A stretch of DNA of 15,472 bases from Roseovarius sp. (GCA_007125415.1 SLDH01000349.1:1-15472), one strand, 5' to 3'. Counted from the first letter of the stretch, positions 1 to 7,825 are shown. A program made the numbers and translations. The notes: generated by a model not told the origin, from the letters alone.

Positions 1-948
1 ACCGCTCCAGATATTGAGGATCGCCTGCGCGAAGATCGGCGCAGTCGGCAGGATGCGGATATTCGGGGCTGATTTCACGGCCTCTGAAGGGGCGATCGTG
101 TCGGTGATGACCAGGGATTTCATGACCGAATTCGTGACCCGTTCGGCTGCGGGTCCGGACATCACCCCATGTGTGATATAGGCATGTACTTCCGAGGCAC
201 CATTGTCCAGCAGCACTTCGGCTGCCTTGCACAAGGTGCCTGCGGTGTCGACCATGTCATCGACGATGATGCATTTCTTGCCGGTCACGTCCCCGATCAC
301 CAGCATTTCGGCCACCTCGCCCGCCTTCTCCCGGCGTTTGTCGACGATGGCCAGCGGGGCGCTGATCCGCTTGGCCAGCTCGCGGGCGCGCGCCACGCCG
401 CCCACATCGGGAGATATCACCATGACCTCATCAAGGCTGTCGCTGAATTGCGTCTTCACATCCAGCGCGAAAACGGGCGAGGCATAGAGGTTGTCTACGG
501 GGATGTCGAAAAAGCCCTGAATCTGCGCGGCGTGAAGATCCATCGTCAACACCCGCTCGATCCCGGCTTCGACGATCATGTTGGCCACCAGCTTGGCCGA
601 AATGGGCGTGCGGGCCCTTGACCTGCGATCCTGCCGCGCATAGCCGAAATAGGGAATGACAGCCGTGATCCGACGGGCCGAGGATCGTCGCAAGGCATCT
701 GCCATGATCAGCAGTTCCATCAGGTTGTCATTCGCCGGGTTCGAGGTGGGCTGGATGATGAACATGTCCTCGCCGCGCACGTTCTCGTAGACCTCGACGA
801 ATATCTCCTGATCGTTGAAGCGTTCGATCCGTGCATCCACGAGGTTGACGGCGAGGCCGCGATGGATGGACATGCGCCGGGCCGTGGCCTTTGCGAGTGG
901 CAGGTTGGCATTGCCGGAAATCAGCTTCGGCTCGGCAGTGGATGACAT
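1..948 (-). CDS. prs: Ribose-phosphate pyrophosphokinase (PRPP synthase), 3' end cut by window
   Basis: Makes 5-phosphoribosyl-1-pyrophosphate from ribose-5-phosphate and ATP in the cytoplasm, the precursor for purines, pyrimidines, histidine, tryptophan and NAD. Reading on the minus strand from ATG at 948, 316 codons are open to the window edge with no stop; the family is usually about 315-340 residues, so only a short C-terminal piece is likely missing. Visible motifs: the flexible ATP loop with [17 protein letters not shown] near residue 105-120, the [12 protein letters not shown] segment near 137, [10 protein letters not shown] near 180, and the PRPP-binding loop [12 protein letters not shown] near 228. 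The start is supported by GAGGA about 8 bases upstream and by the [16 protein letters not shown]-terminus typical of alphaproteobacterial Prs. It is separated from the upstream minus-strand operon by a 275-bp gap, so it probably has its own promoter. Identity is close to certain. Confidence 0.96.
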   Translation of the reverse strand, partial: MSSTAEPKLISGNANLPLAKATARRMSIHRGLAVNLVDARIERFNDQEIFVEVYENVRGEDMFIIQPTSNPANDNLMELLIMADALRRSSARRITAVIPYFGYARQDRRSRARTPISAKLVANMIVEAGIERVLTMDLHAAQIQGFFDIPVDNLYASPVFALDVKTQFSDSLDEVMVISPDVGGVARARELAKRISAPLAIVDKRREKAGEVAEMLVIGDVTGKKCIIVDDMVDTAGTLCKAAEVLLDNGASEVHAYITHGVMSGPAAERVTNSVMKSLVITDTIAPSEAVKSAPNIRILPTAPIFAQAILNIWSG

Positions 949-1164
949 GGTGGGAAGTCCTCGGGGTGGTCATGAATGACAGAATCGTGACATTGTGCTC
1001 CGATTAGCATGCAGTCACGGGCGGGCAAAGCGAAGCGAGGCTGCAAATTTGCGGGAAGGGCGAAAATGGATGCGTTTTTGCACCGCACCGATCCCCGCCG
1101 GCCGGACCGTTGAGCAGCGATGTGACGCGCCATGCAACCGATTGCGCGGCTGCAGATTTCGGCA

Positions 1165-1226
1165 TGAGTATTTTTGGAACAATGAAAGCTGAGACATCTG
1201 TTGTTTCATTGTTCTTCAAATACTCA
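1165..1226 (-). terminator. Large imperfect stem-loop at the end of the ltaE operon
   Basis: Two 23-base arms, 1165-1187 and 1204-1226, are complementary at 20 of 23 positions around a 16-base loop. The right arm contains the stop codon of the threonine aldolase gene (1224-1226), so the hairpin starts exactly at the end of translation. It is AT-rich, unlike its surroundings, with cores AACAATGAAA and TTTCATTGTT. There is no clear U-tract after it on the minus strand, so it is not a textbook Rho-independent terminator; it could be a terminator, an mRNA 3'-end stabiliser or a copy of a dispersed intergenic palindrome. The role is inferred from position. Confidence 0.5.
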
Positions 1227-2285
1227 AGATACCGCCGCTTGCAATCTTGCGCAGGCGATGAATTCGTCGATCTGCGCATGGGTCATGGACCAGTCGCAAA
1301 CCAGACGGCACAAGAGCGGCTCTGCGCGATCGCCCCCATGCAGCGGCCCACCAAAGAGCCCATATCCCGCACCGGCAGCGATCAGCCGCTGATGCGTCTC
1401 GCGGGGCAGGGTGGCGAAGATCATGTTGGCCTGCGGCGGGTGGGTGAAATCGCAGTCCGGAACCTCCCGCAGCCGGGCGGCGAGATAGGCACAGGCCGCG
1501 TTGGACTTCCGGGCCAGTTCGAGCCAGAGGTCATCGTTGAGATAGCCCTTCATCTGGGCTGAGAGATAGCGATGCTTCGAGTGCAGATGCGCGGCCCGCT
1601 TGCGGCGCAGTTCGAACTCCCAGGCATGGGCCGGATCGAAGAAGATCACCGCTTCCACATCGAGACAGCCATTCTTCGTGCCTCCGAAGGAGAGCGCGTC
1701 AACCCCTGCTTTCCAGGTCATCTCGGCCGGCGAACAGCCAAGGGTCTCGATGGCATTGGCAAAGCGCGCCCCGTCGAGAAAGACGGGCAGACCGTGGCGA
1801 TGTGCCACGTCGCTCAGCGCGGTGAGCTCATCGACCGTATAGACCTGCCCGCGTTCGGTCACCTGCGTGAGGCAGAGCGGGCCACGTTGAGCCGTATGGA
1901 CATCGCCTTCGGGCCATTTCCCGATGGCCGCCTCGAGGGCTTCGGGCGTCATCTTGTCCGTGTCGCCCACGAGCGTGAGCTTGGCACCGCCCGTGTAGAA
2001 CTCGGGGCTGTTGCATTCATCCACCTCGATATGGGCATGGGGCGTGCAGAAGATGGTCTGATAGGGTCGGGTCAGCGTGGAGAGCCCCAGTACATTCGCC
2101 GCCGTGCCCGTCGCCACCAGATAGATGGCTGCTTCCGGCGCCTCGAAAAGGCTGCGCAGGCGTCTGCGCACCTCGTCCATGATCTCGTCTTCCCCATAGG
2201 ACGGCGCATAACCCTCATTGGCCTGCGTCAGGGCGGCCATGATGCTCGGATGGGCCGGACCGCAATTGTCGGAATGGAACTGCAT
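1224..2285 (-). CDS. ltaE: Low-specificity L-threonine aldolase family protein (PLP-dependent)
   Basis: Predicted cytoplasmic PLP enzyme that splits L-threonine or L-allo-threonine into glycine and acetaldehyde. The protein is 353 residues, a normal family length. Visible: the N-terminal SDNCGPAHPSIM segment, GTAANVLGL near 60 for phosphate binding, HAHIEVDECNSPE near 83-95 with the histidine that stacks on PLP, DGARFANA near 171, and the Schiff-base lysine in SFGGTKNG (about K204). I chose the ATG at 2285 because AGGAG sits 8 bases upstream; an ATG at 2291 would be only 2 bases from that site. The start overlaps the stop of the preceding YcgN-type gene (TCA at 2285-2287), implying translational coupling. 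Some family members act on other beta-hydroxy amino acids, so the exact substrate is uncertain. The family assignment is strong. Confidence 0.9.
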   Translation of the reverse strand: MQFHSDNCGPAHPSIMAALTQANEGYAPSYGEDEIMDEVRRRLRSLFEAPEAAIYLVATGTAANVLGLSTLTRPYQTIFCTPHAHIEVDECNSPEFYTGGAKLTLVGDTDKMTPEALEAAIGKWPEGDVHTAQRGPLCLTQVTERGQVYTVDELTALSDVAHRHGLPVFLDGARFANAIETLGCSPAEMTWKAGVDALSFGGTKNGCLDVEAVIFFDPAHAWEFELRRKRAAHLHSKHRYLSAQMKGYLNDDLWLELARKSNAACAYLAARLREVPDCDFTHPPQANMIFATLPRETHQRLIAAGAGYGLFGGPLHGGDRAEPLLCRLVCDWSMTHAQIDEFIACARLQAAVS

Positions 2286-2755
2286 CAGCATGGCTCCTCT
2301 ATGATATGGTTTTCCCAATACTCCTCATCCACCTCGAACTCGGCAACCGTCTTGTGCTGCATCGAGACACCGGCGCGATGCACGCTTTCGGCGGTGCCGG
2401 TGATCAGCGGGTGCCAGCCCGGCAGCGCCTTGCCCGCATGCAGGCGTTTGTAGGCGCAGGTTTCGGGCATCCAATAGAGGTTCCGATCAAGATTGCGCGG
2501 CTCGAGCACGATGCATTCGGGCACGAACTGGTGACGGATCGCATAACTGCTGCAACGGCAGGTGGTGTCATCGAAGAGACGACAGGCGACATTGGTCAGG
2601 GCCACTTCCTGCGTGTCCTGGTCTTCGAGCTTGTTCATGCAGCATTTGCCGCAGCCGTCGCACAGCGCCTCCCATTCGCGGCGCGTCATGCGATCGAGCG
2701 GAGTATTTTCCCAGAAACGGGGGCGCAGGCCTGAACGGTCGATCGGATCGGTCAT
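2285..2755 (-). CDS. YcgN/UPF0260-type cysteine-cluster protein
   Basis: A 156-residue protein of the CxxCxxCC zinc/iron-chelating cluster family (YcgN, UPF0260). It has CDGCGKCCMNKL near residue 30, then CRLFDDTTCRCSSY, VPECIVLEPRN and WMPETCAYKRL, giving the full set of spaced cysteines seen in the family, plus HAGKALPGWHPLI. The cysteines suggest metal binding, but no reaction has been established that I can name. The ATG at 2755 overlaps the stop of ribF (TCA on the plus strand at 2752-2754) in an ATGA arrangement, with GGAGG a few bases upstream. Its stop overlaps the next gene, ltaE. The tight overlap on both sides shows co-transcription and coupling. Family is certain; function is unknown. 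Confidence 0.9.
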   Translation of the reverse strand: MTDPIDRSGLRPRFWENTPLDRMTRREWEALCDGCGKCCMNKLEDQDTQEVALTNVACRLFDDTTCRCSSYAIRHQFVPECIVLEPRNLDRNLYWMPETCAYKRLHAGKALPGWHPLITGTAESVHRAGVSMQHKTVAEFEVDEEYWENHIIEEPC

Positions 2756-3690
2756 CCGGCCTCCAGAACGCGGCGGGCACGGGCACAATCGTCATCCATC
2801 CGGGCGATGAAGGCGTCGAGGCTGTCAAAGGTCTCTTCGGGGCGCAGATACTCCACCAGTGCGACAGAAAGCTGCGCGCCATAAAGATCGCCCGAAAAGT
2901 CGAAAATGAAGGTCTCCAGATTGGGTTGCTCACCGTTGAACATGGGGCGCAGGCCGAGCGAGGCGGCACCATGATAATTTCCCGCATGCGGCCCGGTCAG
3001 CACATCGACCAGCACCGCATAGACACCGAAGCGGGGCTGATGCAGCCCTTCGATGGACATATTCGCGGTTGGATAGCCCAGCGTGCGCCCGCGTTGTTCG
3101 CCGCCGATCACCTCACCTTCTATGCGGTGCCAGTGCCCCAGCATGGCGGCCGCGTCGCGCGGGCGGCCATCGCTCAGGGCGGCGCGGATCGCGGTGGAGG
3201 AAACCTCGCCATTCCCGCCCTTCACGAGTTCGACAATTGTCACGCCGAAGCCCATCTCCTCTCCGAAGCGGACGAGATCCGTTGCATTGCCGGCCCGCCC
3301 CTTGCCGAAGCAGAAATCGGCGCCGACCACCACATGGCGCAGGCCCAGCCCCTCGTGGATCACGTTGCGGGTGAAGGTCTCGGGGGACAGGGCGGACAGG
3401 GCGGCGTTGAAATTCAGTTCATAAAGCGTATCCACGCCGATCTTTTCCAGGCGGTGGGCACGGGCTTCCGGGCTCATCAGGCGGAACGGCGTCTGCCCGG
3501 GGGAAAAAAATTCCCGCGGATGCGGGTTGAAGGTCAGGATGCCCAGCGGCGCACCGCACGCCTCGCCCGCCTTGCGGGCAATGTCTATGACTGTGCGGTG
3601 GCCCAGATGCACGCCATCAAAATTGCCGATGGCCACGCTGGCCCCCCGGTCGCGATCTTCCAGATAGGTGTAATCCCGTACGATACGCAT
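2752..3690 (-). CDS. ribF: Bifunctional riboflavin kinase / FAD synthetase
   Basis: Converts riboflavin to FMN and then FMN to FAD with ATP, in the cytoplasm. The 312-residue protein matches the usual length (about 310). The N-terminal FAD-synthetase (nucleotidyl-transferase) domain has GNFDGVHLGH at 22-31, TFNPHPREFF near 53-62, VVGADFCFGKGRAGN near 121-135 and VSSTAIR near 163-169. The C-terminal kinase domain has RGRTLGYPTANM near 200-211, FGVYAV near 221 and the catalytic-glutamate segment ETFIFDFSGDLYG near 259. Both activities therefore look intact. I use ATG at 3690; a TTG at 3726 in the same frame would add 12 residues but has no better ribosome site, and neither has a strong one. It lies 56 bp after the MaoC gene and overlaps the YcgN-type gene by 4 bp. 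No FMN riboswitch was recognised upstream. Confidence 0.95.
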   Translation of the reverse strand: MRIVRDYTYLEDRDRGASVAIGNFDGVHLGHRTVIDIARKAGEACGAPLGILTFNPHPREFFSPGQTPFRLMSPEARAHRLEKIGVDTLYELNFNAALSALSPETFTRNVIHEGLGLRHVVVGADFCFGKGRAGNATDLVRFGEEMGFGVTIVELVKGGNGEVSSTAIRAALSDGRPRDAAAMLGHWHRIEGEVIGGEQRGRTLGYPTANMSIEGLHQPRFGVYAVLVDVLTGPHAGNYHGAASLGLRPMFNGEQPNLETFIFDFSGDLYGAQLSVALVEYLRPEETFDSLDAFIARMDDDCARARRVLEAG

Positions 3691-3746
3691 GTGGGCAGGC
3701 GTAGCGTCATGCGCGGCGGCGCGCAAGACGGGTTCGCGGGCTCAGA

Positions 3747-4190
3747 TCAGTCGAACTTGCCAGACGGGGCGAGCACTGTCGCCTCGCCGATCAGCACCTT
3801 CTTGCCGTTCACCAGACAACGGCAATCAAGCTGGACGCGGCGCTTCGCCGGGTCGATGCCGATCACCTCGACCTCGGCATGAACCATGTCGCCTGGCCGG
3901 ACCGGCGCGAGGAACTTGAGCGTCTGGCCCATATAGACGGTGCCATGACCCGGAAGCTGCTCACCGATCACGGCGGAGATCAGCCCGGCGGTCAGCATGC
4001 CATGGGCGATGCGACCCTCGAAAATGGTGTCATTGGCATAATCGTCGTCCATATGCACCGGGTTGAAATCGGTCGAGACCTGCGCGAACATCTCGATGTC
4101 TTCATCCGTGACCACTTTTCTGAGGTGACGGGTCATCCCCATCTCGATCTCTTCGATGGTGATGGTGCCCCGGGGCATGTTATCCAACAT
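3747..4190 (-). CDS. MaoC-like (R)-specific enoyl-CoA hydratase / dehydratase
   Basis: A 147-residue hot-dog-fold protein of the MaoC/PhaJ family, which hydrates trans-2-enoyl-CoA to (R)-3-hydroxyacyl-CoA. The diagnostic hydratase-2 motif is present: DFNPVHMDDDYANDT followed by FEGRIAHGML at about 41-66, with catalytic Asp41 and His46. In PhaJ this enzyme feeds beta-oxidation intermediates into polyhydroxyalkanoate; here no PHA synthase is in view, so the physiological substrate is open. ATG at 4190 has AGGAGG five bases upstream, a very good ribosome site; an internal ATG at 4178 is less well placed. It is the first gene of the minus-strand operon and lies downstream of a promoter/operator candidate at 4222-4280. 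Confidence 0.88.
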   Translation of the reverse strand: MLDNMPRGTITIEEIEMGMTRHLRKVVTDEDIEMFAQVSTDFNPVHMDDDYANDTIFEGRIAHGMLTAGLISAVIGEQLPGHGTVYMGQTLKFLAPVRPGDMVHAEVEVIGIDPAKRRVQLDCRCLVNGKKVLIGEATVLAPSGKFD

Positions 4191-4221
4191 TCGATCCTCC
4201 TCAGTAAGCCCGCGCGAAACA

Positions 4222-4241
4222 AAATGACAAGTTTGTCATTT
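4222..4241. promoter_or_regulatory. Perfect palindromic operator candidate upstream of the MaoC gene
   Basis: AAATGACAA, two bases, TTGTCATTT: perfect 9-bp arms, AT-rich in a GC-rich genome. It lies 31 bp before the MaoC start, between the promoter candidate and the ribosome site, where a bound dimeric repressor would block transcription. I infer a TetR- or GntR-type fatty-acid or CoA-ester regulator, but no regulator gene lies in the window. Confidence 0.45.
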
Positions 4242-4252
4242 CATTTGGCACT

Positions 4253-4280
4253 TAATTACTTTGCAGGCGCAGAAAGGCAA
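4253..4280 (-). promoter_or_regulatory. Candidate sigma-70 promoter for the maoC-ribF-ycgN-ltaE operon
   Basis: On the minus strand TTGCCT (4275-4280) and TAATTA (4253-4258) are separated by 16 bases. Both are partial matches to the -35 and -10 consensus; the AT-rich context and the position upstream of the palindrome at 4222-4241 support it. No experimental support. Confidence 0.35.
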
Positions 4281-4495
4281 GGGGAAAATTTCTTTCGGGC
4301 ACTTTGAGCAGCGAGGCCGTGCGTTGCCCCTCGCCCGTGAGAGCGCTTGTCGAGCCGGGGAACGGTTTCCCGTTCTTCAATCGCGGTTCGACTCCTTCGG
4401 GTGCTTGCCGGATGGTGATTTTATCGTTTCCTTCGGCCGGCTTTCAGGCTTAATTGTGCCGGCGAGGGGCCGATGCAAGGCCGGAGGGGGCAAGG

Positions 4496-4732
4496 ATGCG
4501 CTGTGTTTTCGTTAATGTGCGTTGCAAGCCGGGGAGATCCTACAAGGTGGCCGAAGAGATCGCCTTGCGCGAGTTGCACTCGGAACTTTACTCCATCTCG
4601 GGCCCGTTCGACCTTCTGCTCAAGCTCTACATCCCGGAAGCCGAGGATGTGGGCAAATTCATAAACGAGAACCTGCTTGATATCGACGGGATCGAGCGGA
4701 CAGAGACAACGCTGACATTCAAGGCGTTCTGA
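4496..4732 (+). CDS. Stand-alone Lrp/AsnC ligand-binding (RAM) domain protein
   Basis: A 78-residue protein that matches only the C-terminal RAM domain of Lrp/AsnC regulators (regulation of amino-acid metabolism, a beta-alpha-beta-beta-alpha-beta ACT-like fold). The string VFVNVRCKPG, then SELYSISGPFDLLLKLYIP, then GIERTETTLTFKAF shows the typical RAM end pattern, including the ligand-loop SGPFDLLLK in place of the usual TG-xYDxxL. There is no helix-turn-helix: the N-terminus begins directly at the first strand. ATG at 4496 is chosen because GGAGG lies 8 bases upstream; a longer frame from 4454 would lack a ribosome site. It is followed after 22 bp by the HAAT binding-protein gene and is surely co-transcribed. 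Stand-alone RAM proteins form dimers and octamers and bind amino acids, so an effector-sensing or modulating role for the importer is plausible but inferred. Confidence 0.85.
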   Translation: MRCVFVNVRCKPGRSYKVAEEIALRELHSELYSISGPFDLLLKLYIPEAEDVGKFINENLLDIDGIERTETTLTFKAF

Positions 4733-4754
4733 CAAGGACAGGGAGAGTGACCAG

Positions 4755-5897
4755 ATGACGTTGAAATCATGGATCATCGCGGCGGGCATGGCGGCACTGG
4801 CGGCCACTGCGCAGGCCGAGCAAGGCAAGGTGAAGGTGGGCATGATCACCACGCTGTCGGGCGGCGGCGCGGGCCTTGGCATCGATGTGCGTGACGGTTT
4901 TCTGCTGGCTGCGAAGATGGCGGAAAATGACGCGTTGGAGGTGATCGTCGAGGATGATCAGCAACGGCCCGATATCGCCGTGCAGCTATCGGACAAGATG
5001 ATCCAGTCGGATGATGTGGATGTGCTGACCGGCATCATCTTTTCCAACCTCGCCATGGCGGTGATCCCCGCGGCCACCGCACAAGGCAAGTTCTACCTGT
5101 CACCAAATGCCGGGCCGTCGGCGCTGGCCGGGCGGGGCTGTCATCCGAATTACTTCAACGTGGCGTGGCAGAATGACAATCTGCACGAGGCCGCGGGCAG
5201 CTATGCCAATTCCGCCGGGCTGACCAACAGTTTCATCCTGGCACCCAATTATCCCGCCGGACAGGACGCGCTCAACGGGTACAAACGCTTCTACGAAGGG
5301 GAGTTGGCAGGCGAGATCTTTACCCAGCTCGGCCAGACCGATTATGCCGCCGAGATCGCCCAGATTCGCGCCAGCGGTGCGGATAGCGTGTTCTTCTTCC
5401 TGCCGGGCGGGATGGGCATTTCCTTTCTCAAGCAATATGCCGATAGCGGTCTGGACCTGCCGGTGGTCGGGCCTGCCTTCAGCTTCGATCAGGGGATTTT
5501 GCAGGCCGTGGGCGATGCTGCACTGGGTGTGAAGAACACAAGCCAGTGGAACAAGGATCTCGACAACCCGGCCAATACCGCCTTTGTCGAGGCGTTCGAG
5601 GCCGAGTATGGCCGCCTGCCCTCACTCTACGCCTCTCAAGGCTATGACACGGCCAATCTGCTGCTTTCGGCCATGGCGAAGGCCGACATTTCGGATACAG
5701 AGGCATTCCGCGCCGCGCTCAGGGAGGCGGATTTCGCCTCTGTGCGGGGCGATTTCACATTCGACAGCAACAATCACCCCATACAGGACATCTATGTCCG
5801 CGAGGTGATCCGGGAGGGGGATGTCTTCACCAACAGGATCATCGGTGTGGCACTCGAGGGCCGCTCCAGCGAATATGTCGCTGACTGCCCGATGTAG
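4755..5897 (+). CDS. HAAT-family ABC transporter periplasmic substrate-binding protein
   Basis: Binds a small amphipathic ligand in the periplasm and delivers it to the LivHM-type permeases. The 380-residue protein starts with a Sec signal peptide: a charged start (MTLK), a hydrophobic stretch, and AQA before Glu22. The mature protein starts with KVGMITTLSG, the usual LivJ/receptor family opening, and contains DQQRPDIAVQLSDKMIQSDDVDVLTGIIFS and the periplasmic-binding-fold pattern QIRASGADSVFFFLPG. Cys129 and Cys378 could form a disulphide. ATG at 4755 has GGGAGAG 7 bases upstream. Family members bind branched-chain amino acids, amides, urea or aromatic acids; the sequence does not reveal which. 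Operon: after the RAM protein, before the permeases (27-bp gap). Confidence 0.92.
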   Translation: MTLKSWIIAAGMAALAATAQAEQGKVKVGMITTLSGGGAGLGIDVRDGFLLAAKMAENDALEVIVEDDQQRPDIAVQLSDKMIQSDDVDVLTGIIFSNLAMAVIPAATAQGKFYLSPNAGPSALAGRGCHPNYFNVAWQNDNLHEAAGSYANSAGLTNSFILAPNYPAGQDALNGYKRFYEGELAGEIFTQLGQTDYAAEIAQIRASGADSVFFFLPGGMGISFLKQYADSGLDLPVVGPAFSFDQGILQAVGDAALGVKNTSQWNKDLDNPANTAFVEAFEAEYGRLPSLYASQGYDTANLLLSAMAKADISDTEAFRAALREADFASVRGDFTFDSNNHPIQDIYVREVIREGDVFTNRIIGVALEGRSSEYVADCPM

Positions 5898-5924
5898 CCC
5901 CGTGCGCGGGCGGGGCGCGCCGTC

Positions 5925-6845
5925 GTGACAATGCTGCTCTTGATCGAACAGGTCCTGAACGGGCTTCAATACGGGGTCATGCTGTTTCTGATGGCCGCCG
6001 GGCTGACGCTCGTCTTCGGGGTGATGGGGCTGATCAACCTCGCCCATGGGTCGCTCTACATGGTGGGCGCCTTTGCGGCGGCGGCGGTGGCGGGGGCGAC
6101 CGGCTCGTTTCTGCTGGCCCTTGCAGCGGCGCTCGCGGCGGCGGCGGCTGCGGGCGCGATCGTGGAACTGACGGTGATCCGGCGGCTTTACGATCGGGAC
6201 CATCTCGATCAGGTTCTGGCCACATTCGCGCTGATTCTCATATTTTCCGAAGGCACCCGCTATTTCTTCGGCTCCTTCCCGCTCTATCTGGACATTCCCG
6301 CCTATCTCTCCGGCCCCGTGACTCTCCCGGGCGGCATCCTCTATCCCACCTACAGGCTGGCGCTGATCGGGGTGGGGCTGCTCGTGTCGCTGGGGCTCTA
6401 TCTGCTCATCGCGCGTACGCGGCTCGGGGTGCGGATCCGTGCGGGCGCGCAGGACCGTGAGATGATCGCGGCGCTGGGTGTGGATATCTCAAAGCTCTAC
6501 ACGCTGGTCTTCGCGCTCGGAGCGGCGCTTGCGGGACTGGCGGGCGCGCTCGTGGGCGCGATCCAGTCGGTACAGGTCGGCATGGGCGAGCCTGTGCTGA
6601 TCGTGGCTTTCGTGGTGATCGTGATCGGCGGCATCGGGTCCGTCAAGGGGGCCTTCGTGGGGGCGCTGATGGTGGGGCTTACGGACAGGCTGGGTGGACT
6701 GTTTCTGCCCGCGATCTTCCGGCTCTTCATGGATGGCTCCGCCGCGCAAGCCACCGGCTCGGCGCTCGCGTCCATGCTGATCTATATCCTTATGGCGGGG
6801 GTTCTGATCTGGCGGCCTCAGGGACTTTACGGGGCGCGCGCATGA
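5925..6845 (+). CDS. livH: HAAT ABC transporter permease, LivH type
   Basis: Integral inner-membrane permease, one half of the translocation channel. About 306 residues, with roughly eight hydrophobic segments. Visible family marks: LNGLQYGVMLFLMAAGLTLVFGVMGLINLAHGSLYMVGAF at the N-terminus, then RAGAQDREMIAALGVDISKLYTLVFALGAALAGLAGAL, and VIVIGGIGSVKGAFVGALMVG near the C-terminus, the ATPase-coupling region. Start is GTG at 5925 or ATG at 5931: a weak purine-rich stretch (GGCGGGG) lies 9 bases before the GTG, which I prefer. The stop overlaps the next permease by 4 bp (ATGA at 6842-6845). Substrate not inferable. Confidence 0.9.
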   Translation: MTMLLLIEQVLNGLQYGVMLFLMAAGLTLVFGVMGLINLAHGSLYMVGAFAAAAVAGATGSFLLALAAALAAAAAAGAIVELTVIRRLYDRDHLDQVLATFALILIFSEGTRYFFGSFPLYLDIPAYLSGPVTLPGGILYPTYRLALIGVGLLVSLGLYLLIARTRLGVRIRAGAQDREMIAALGVDISKLYTLVFALGAALAGLAGALVGAIQSVQVGMGEPVLIVAFVVIVIGGIGSVKGAFVGALMVGLTDRLGGLFLPAIFRLFMDGSAAQATGSALASMLIYILMAGVLIWRPQGLYGARA

Positions 6846-7825
6846 TCCCCGAGCGCTGGCTCAACGGGGCGATCCTGCTGGGGATGCTGGCGGTGCCGCT
6901 CTGGGCATGGGCCGATGGTGCCCCCTTCACCATCACGCTTGCCACGAAAGTGGCAATCCTTGCGCTGGCCGGTGTCGGACTCAACATCGCGCTGGGACTG
7001 GGCGGGCTCGTCAGCCTCGGTCATGCGGTGTTCTTCGGGCTGGGGGGCTATGCGATGGGCATCCTTGCCAGCCATGCGCAGAGCTTCGTGCCGCTCGCCG
7101 AGACACCCTTCCTGATCGAGGGCACGAAATCCATGCCGGTGATCTGGCTGGTCGCTGTGGTGGTTTCGGCCCTGGCGGCACTGATGATCGGGCTGCTCTG
7201 CCTGCGCACCTCGGGTGTCTATTTCATCATGATCACCCTCGCCTTCGGACAGATGTTCTACTACTTCGCCATCTCATGGCCGCGCTATGGCGGAGAGGAC
7301 GGGCTGTCGATCTATGTGCGCAACAGCTTTCCGGGGCTGAACACGCTCGATCCCATCCAGTTTTTCGGCATCTGCTTCGCCGCACTTGCCGCTGCGCTCT
7401 GGTTGCACGGGCGGCTCATCGCCTCGCCCTTCGGACTGGCGCTCAACGCCGCGCGCCAGTCGCCCGCGCGGGTGGAAACGATCGGCCTCAGCCCGTTTCG
7501 GTTGCGGCTCACGGCCTTCGTGATCTCGGGGGCCATCACGGGGCTGGCAGGCGCGCTCTTCGCGGACCTCAACCGCTTTGTCAGCCCGACGATGTTTTCA
7601 TGGCAATTGAGCGGTGAGATCATCATCTTCATCATTCTCGGCGGTATCGGGCGGCTCTATGGCCCGGTTGTGGGGGCTGCTCTTTTCGTGACGCTCGAGC
7701 ATGTGCTGGGCGGTTTTTCGGAGTTCTGGCAGGTCTATCTTGGGGCCCTGCTGCTGGCGGTGGTTCTGGTGGCGCGCGGTGGGCTGATCGGCCTTGTCGC
7801 CGGGCGGGAGAGGCCCCATGAGTGA
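6842..7825 (+). CDS. livM: HAAT ABC transporter permease, LivM type
   Basis: Second inner-membrane permease of the importer, 327 residues. Family signature is clear: LNIALGLGGLVSLGHAVFFGLGGYAMGIL, LCLRTSGVYFIMITLAFGQMFYYFAISW, RQSPARVETIGLSPFRLRLTAFVISGAITGLAGALFA, then GGIGRLYGPVVGAALFVTLEH near the end. ATG at 6842 overlaps the stop of livH, and its stop overlaps the start of the next gene by 8 bp, so the whole set is translated as one unit. Nothing is broken or odd in it. Confidence 0.93.
   Translation: MIPERWLNGAILLGMLAVPLWAWADGAPFTITLATKVAILALAGVGLNIALGLGGLVSLGHAVFFGLGGYAMGILASHAQSFVPLAETPFLIEGTKSMPVIWLVAVVVSALAALMIGLLCLRTSGVYFIMITLAFGQMFYYFAISWPRYGGEDGLSIYVRNSFPGLNTLDPIQFFGICFAALAAALWLHGRLIASPFGLALNAARQSPARVETIGLSPFRLRLTAFVISGAITGLAGALFADLNRFVSPTMFSWQLSGEIIIFIILGGIGRLYGPVVGAALFVTLEHVLGGFSEFWQVYLGALLLAVVLVARGGLIGLVAGRERPHE

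Larger units (their letters stand above)
4191..4495. other. Divergent intergenic region between the MaoC operon and the HAAT operon
   Basis: The left part holds the promoter and palindrome of the minus-strand operon. The middle holds a small perfect hairpin, GAACGG-TTTC-CCGTTC (4360-4375), which is part of a 17-base sequence (4359-4375) repeated with one mismatch in the spacer near 12113-12130. The right part must hold the plus-strand promoter for the ABC importer operon, but I see only weak matches (for example TTTCCT, 17 bases, TTAATT ending near 4456). No convincing protein-coding gene is present here. Confidence 0.6.

Noticed and set aside
1043..1052. 10-bp palindrome GCAAATTTGC upstream of prs
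   Set aside because: Short and perfectly possible by chance; no promoter element is clearly aligned with it.
1572..2453. 293-codon plus-strand frame opposite ltaE and the YcgN-type gene
   Set aside because: Spans two well-supported minus-strand genes; no recognisable domain.
3691..3746. FMN riboswitch before ribF
   Set aside because: The gap is only 56 bp, follows another gene and shows none of the conserved FMN-element helices I would expect.
2926..3882. 318-codon plus-strand frame opposite ribF
   Set aside because: Antisense shadow of ribF and the MaoC gene; crosses two real genes with intact motifs.
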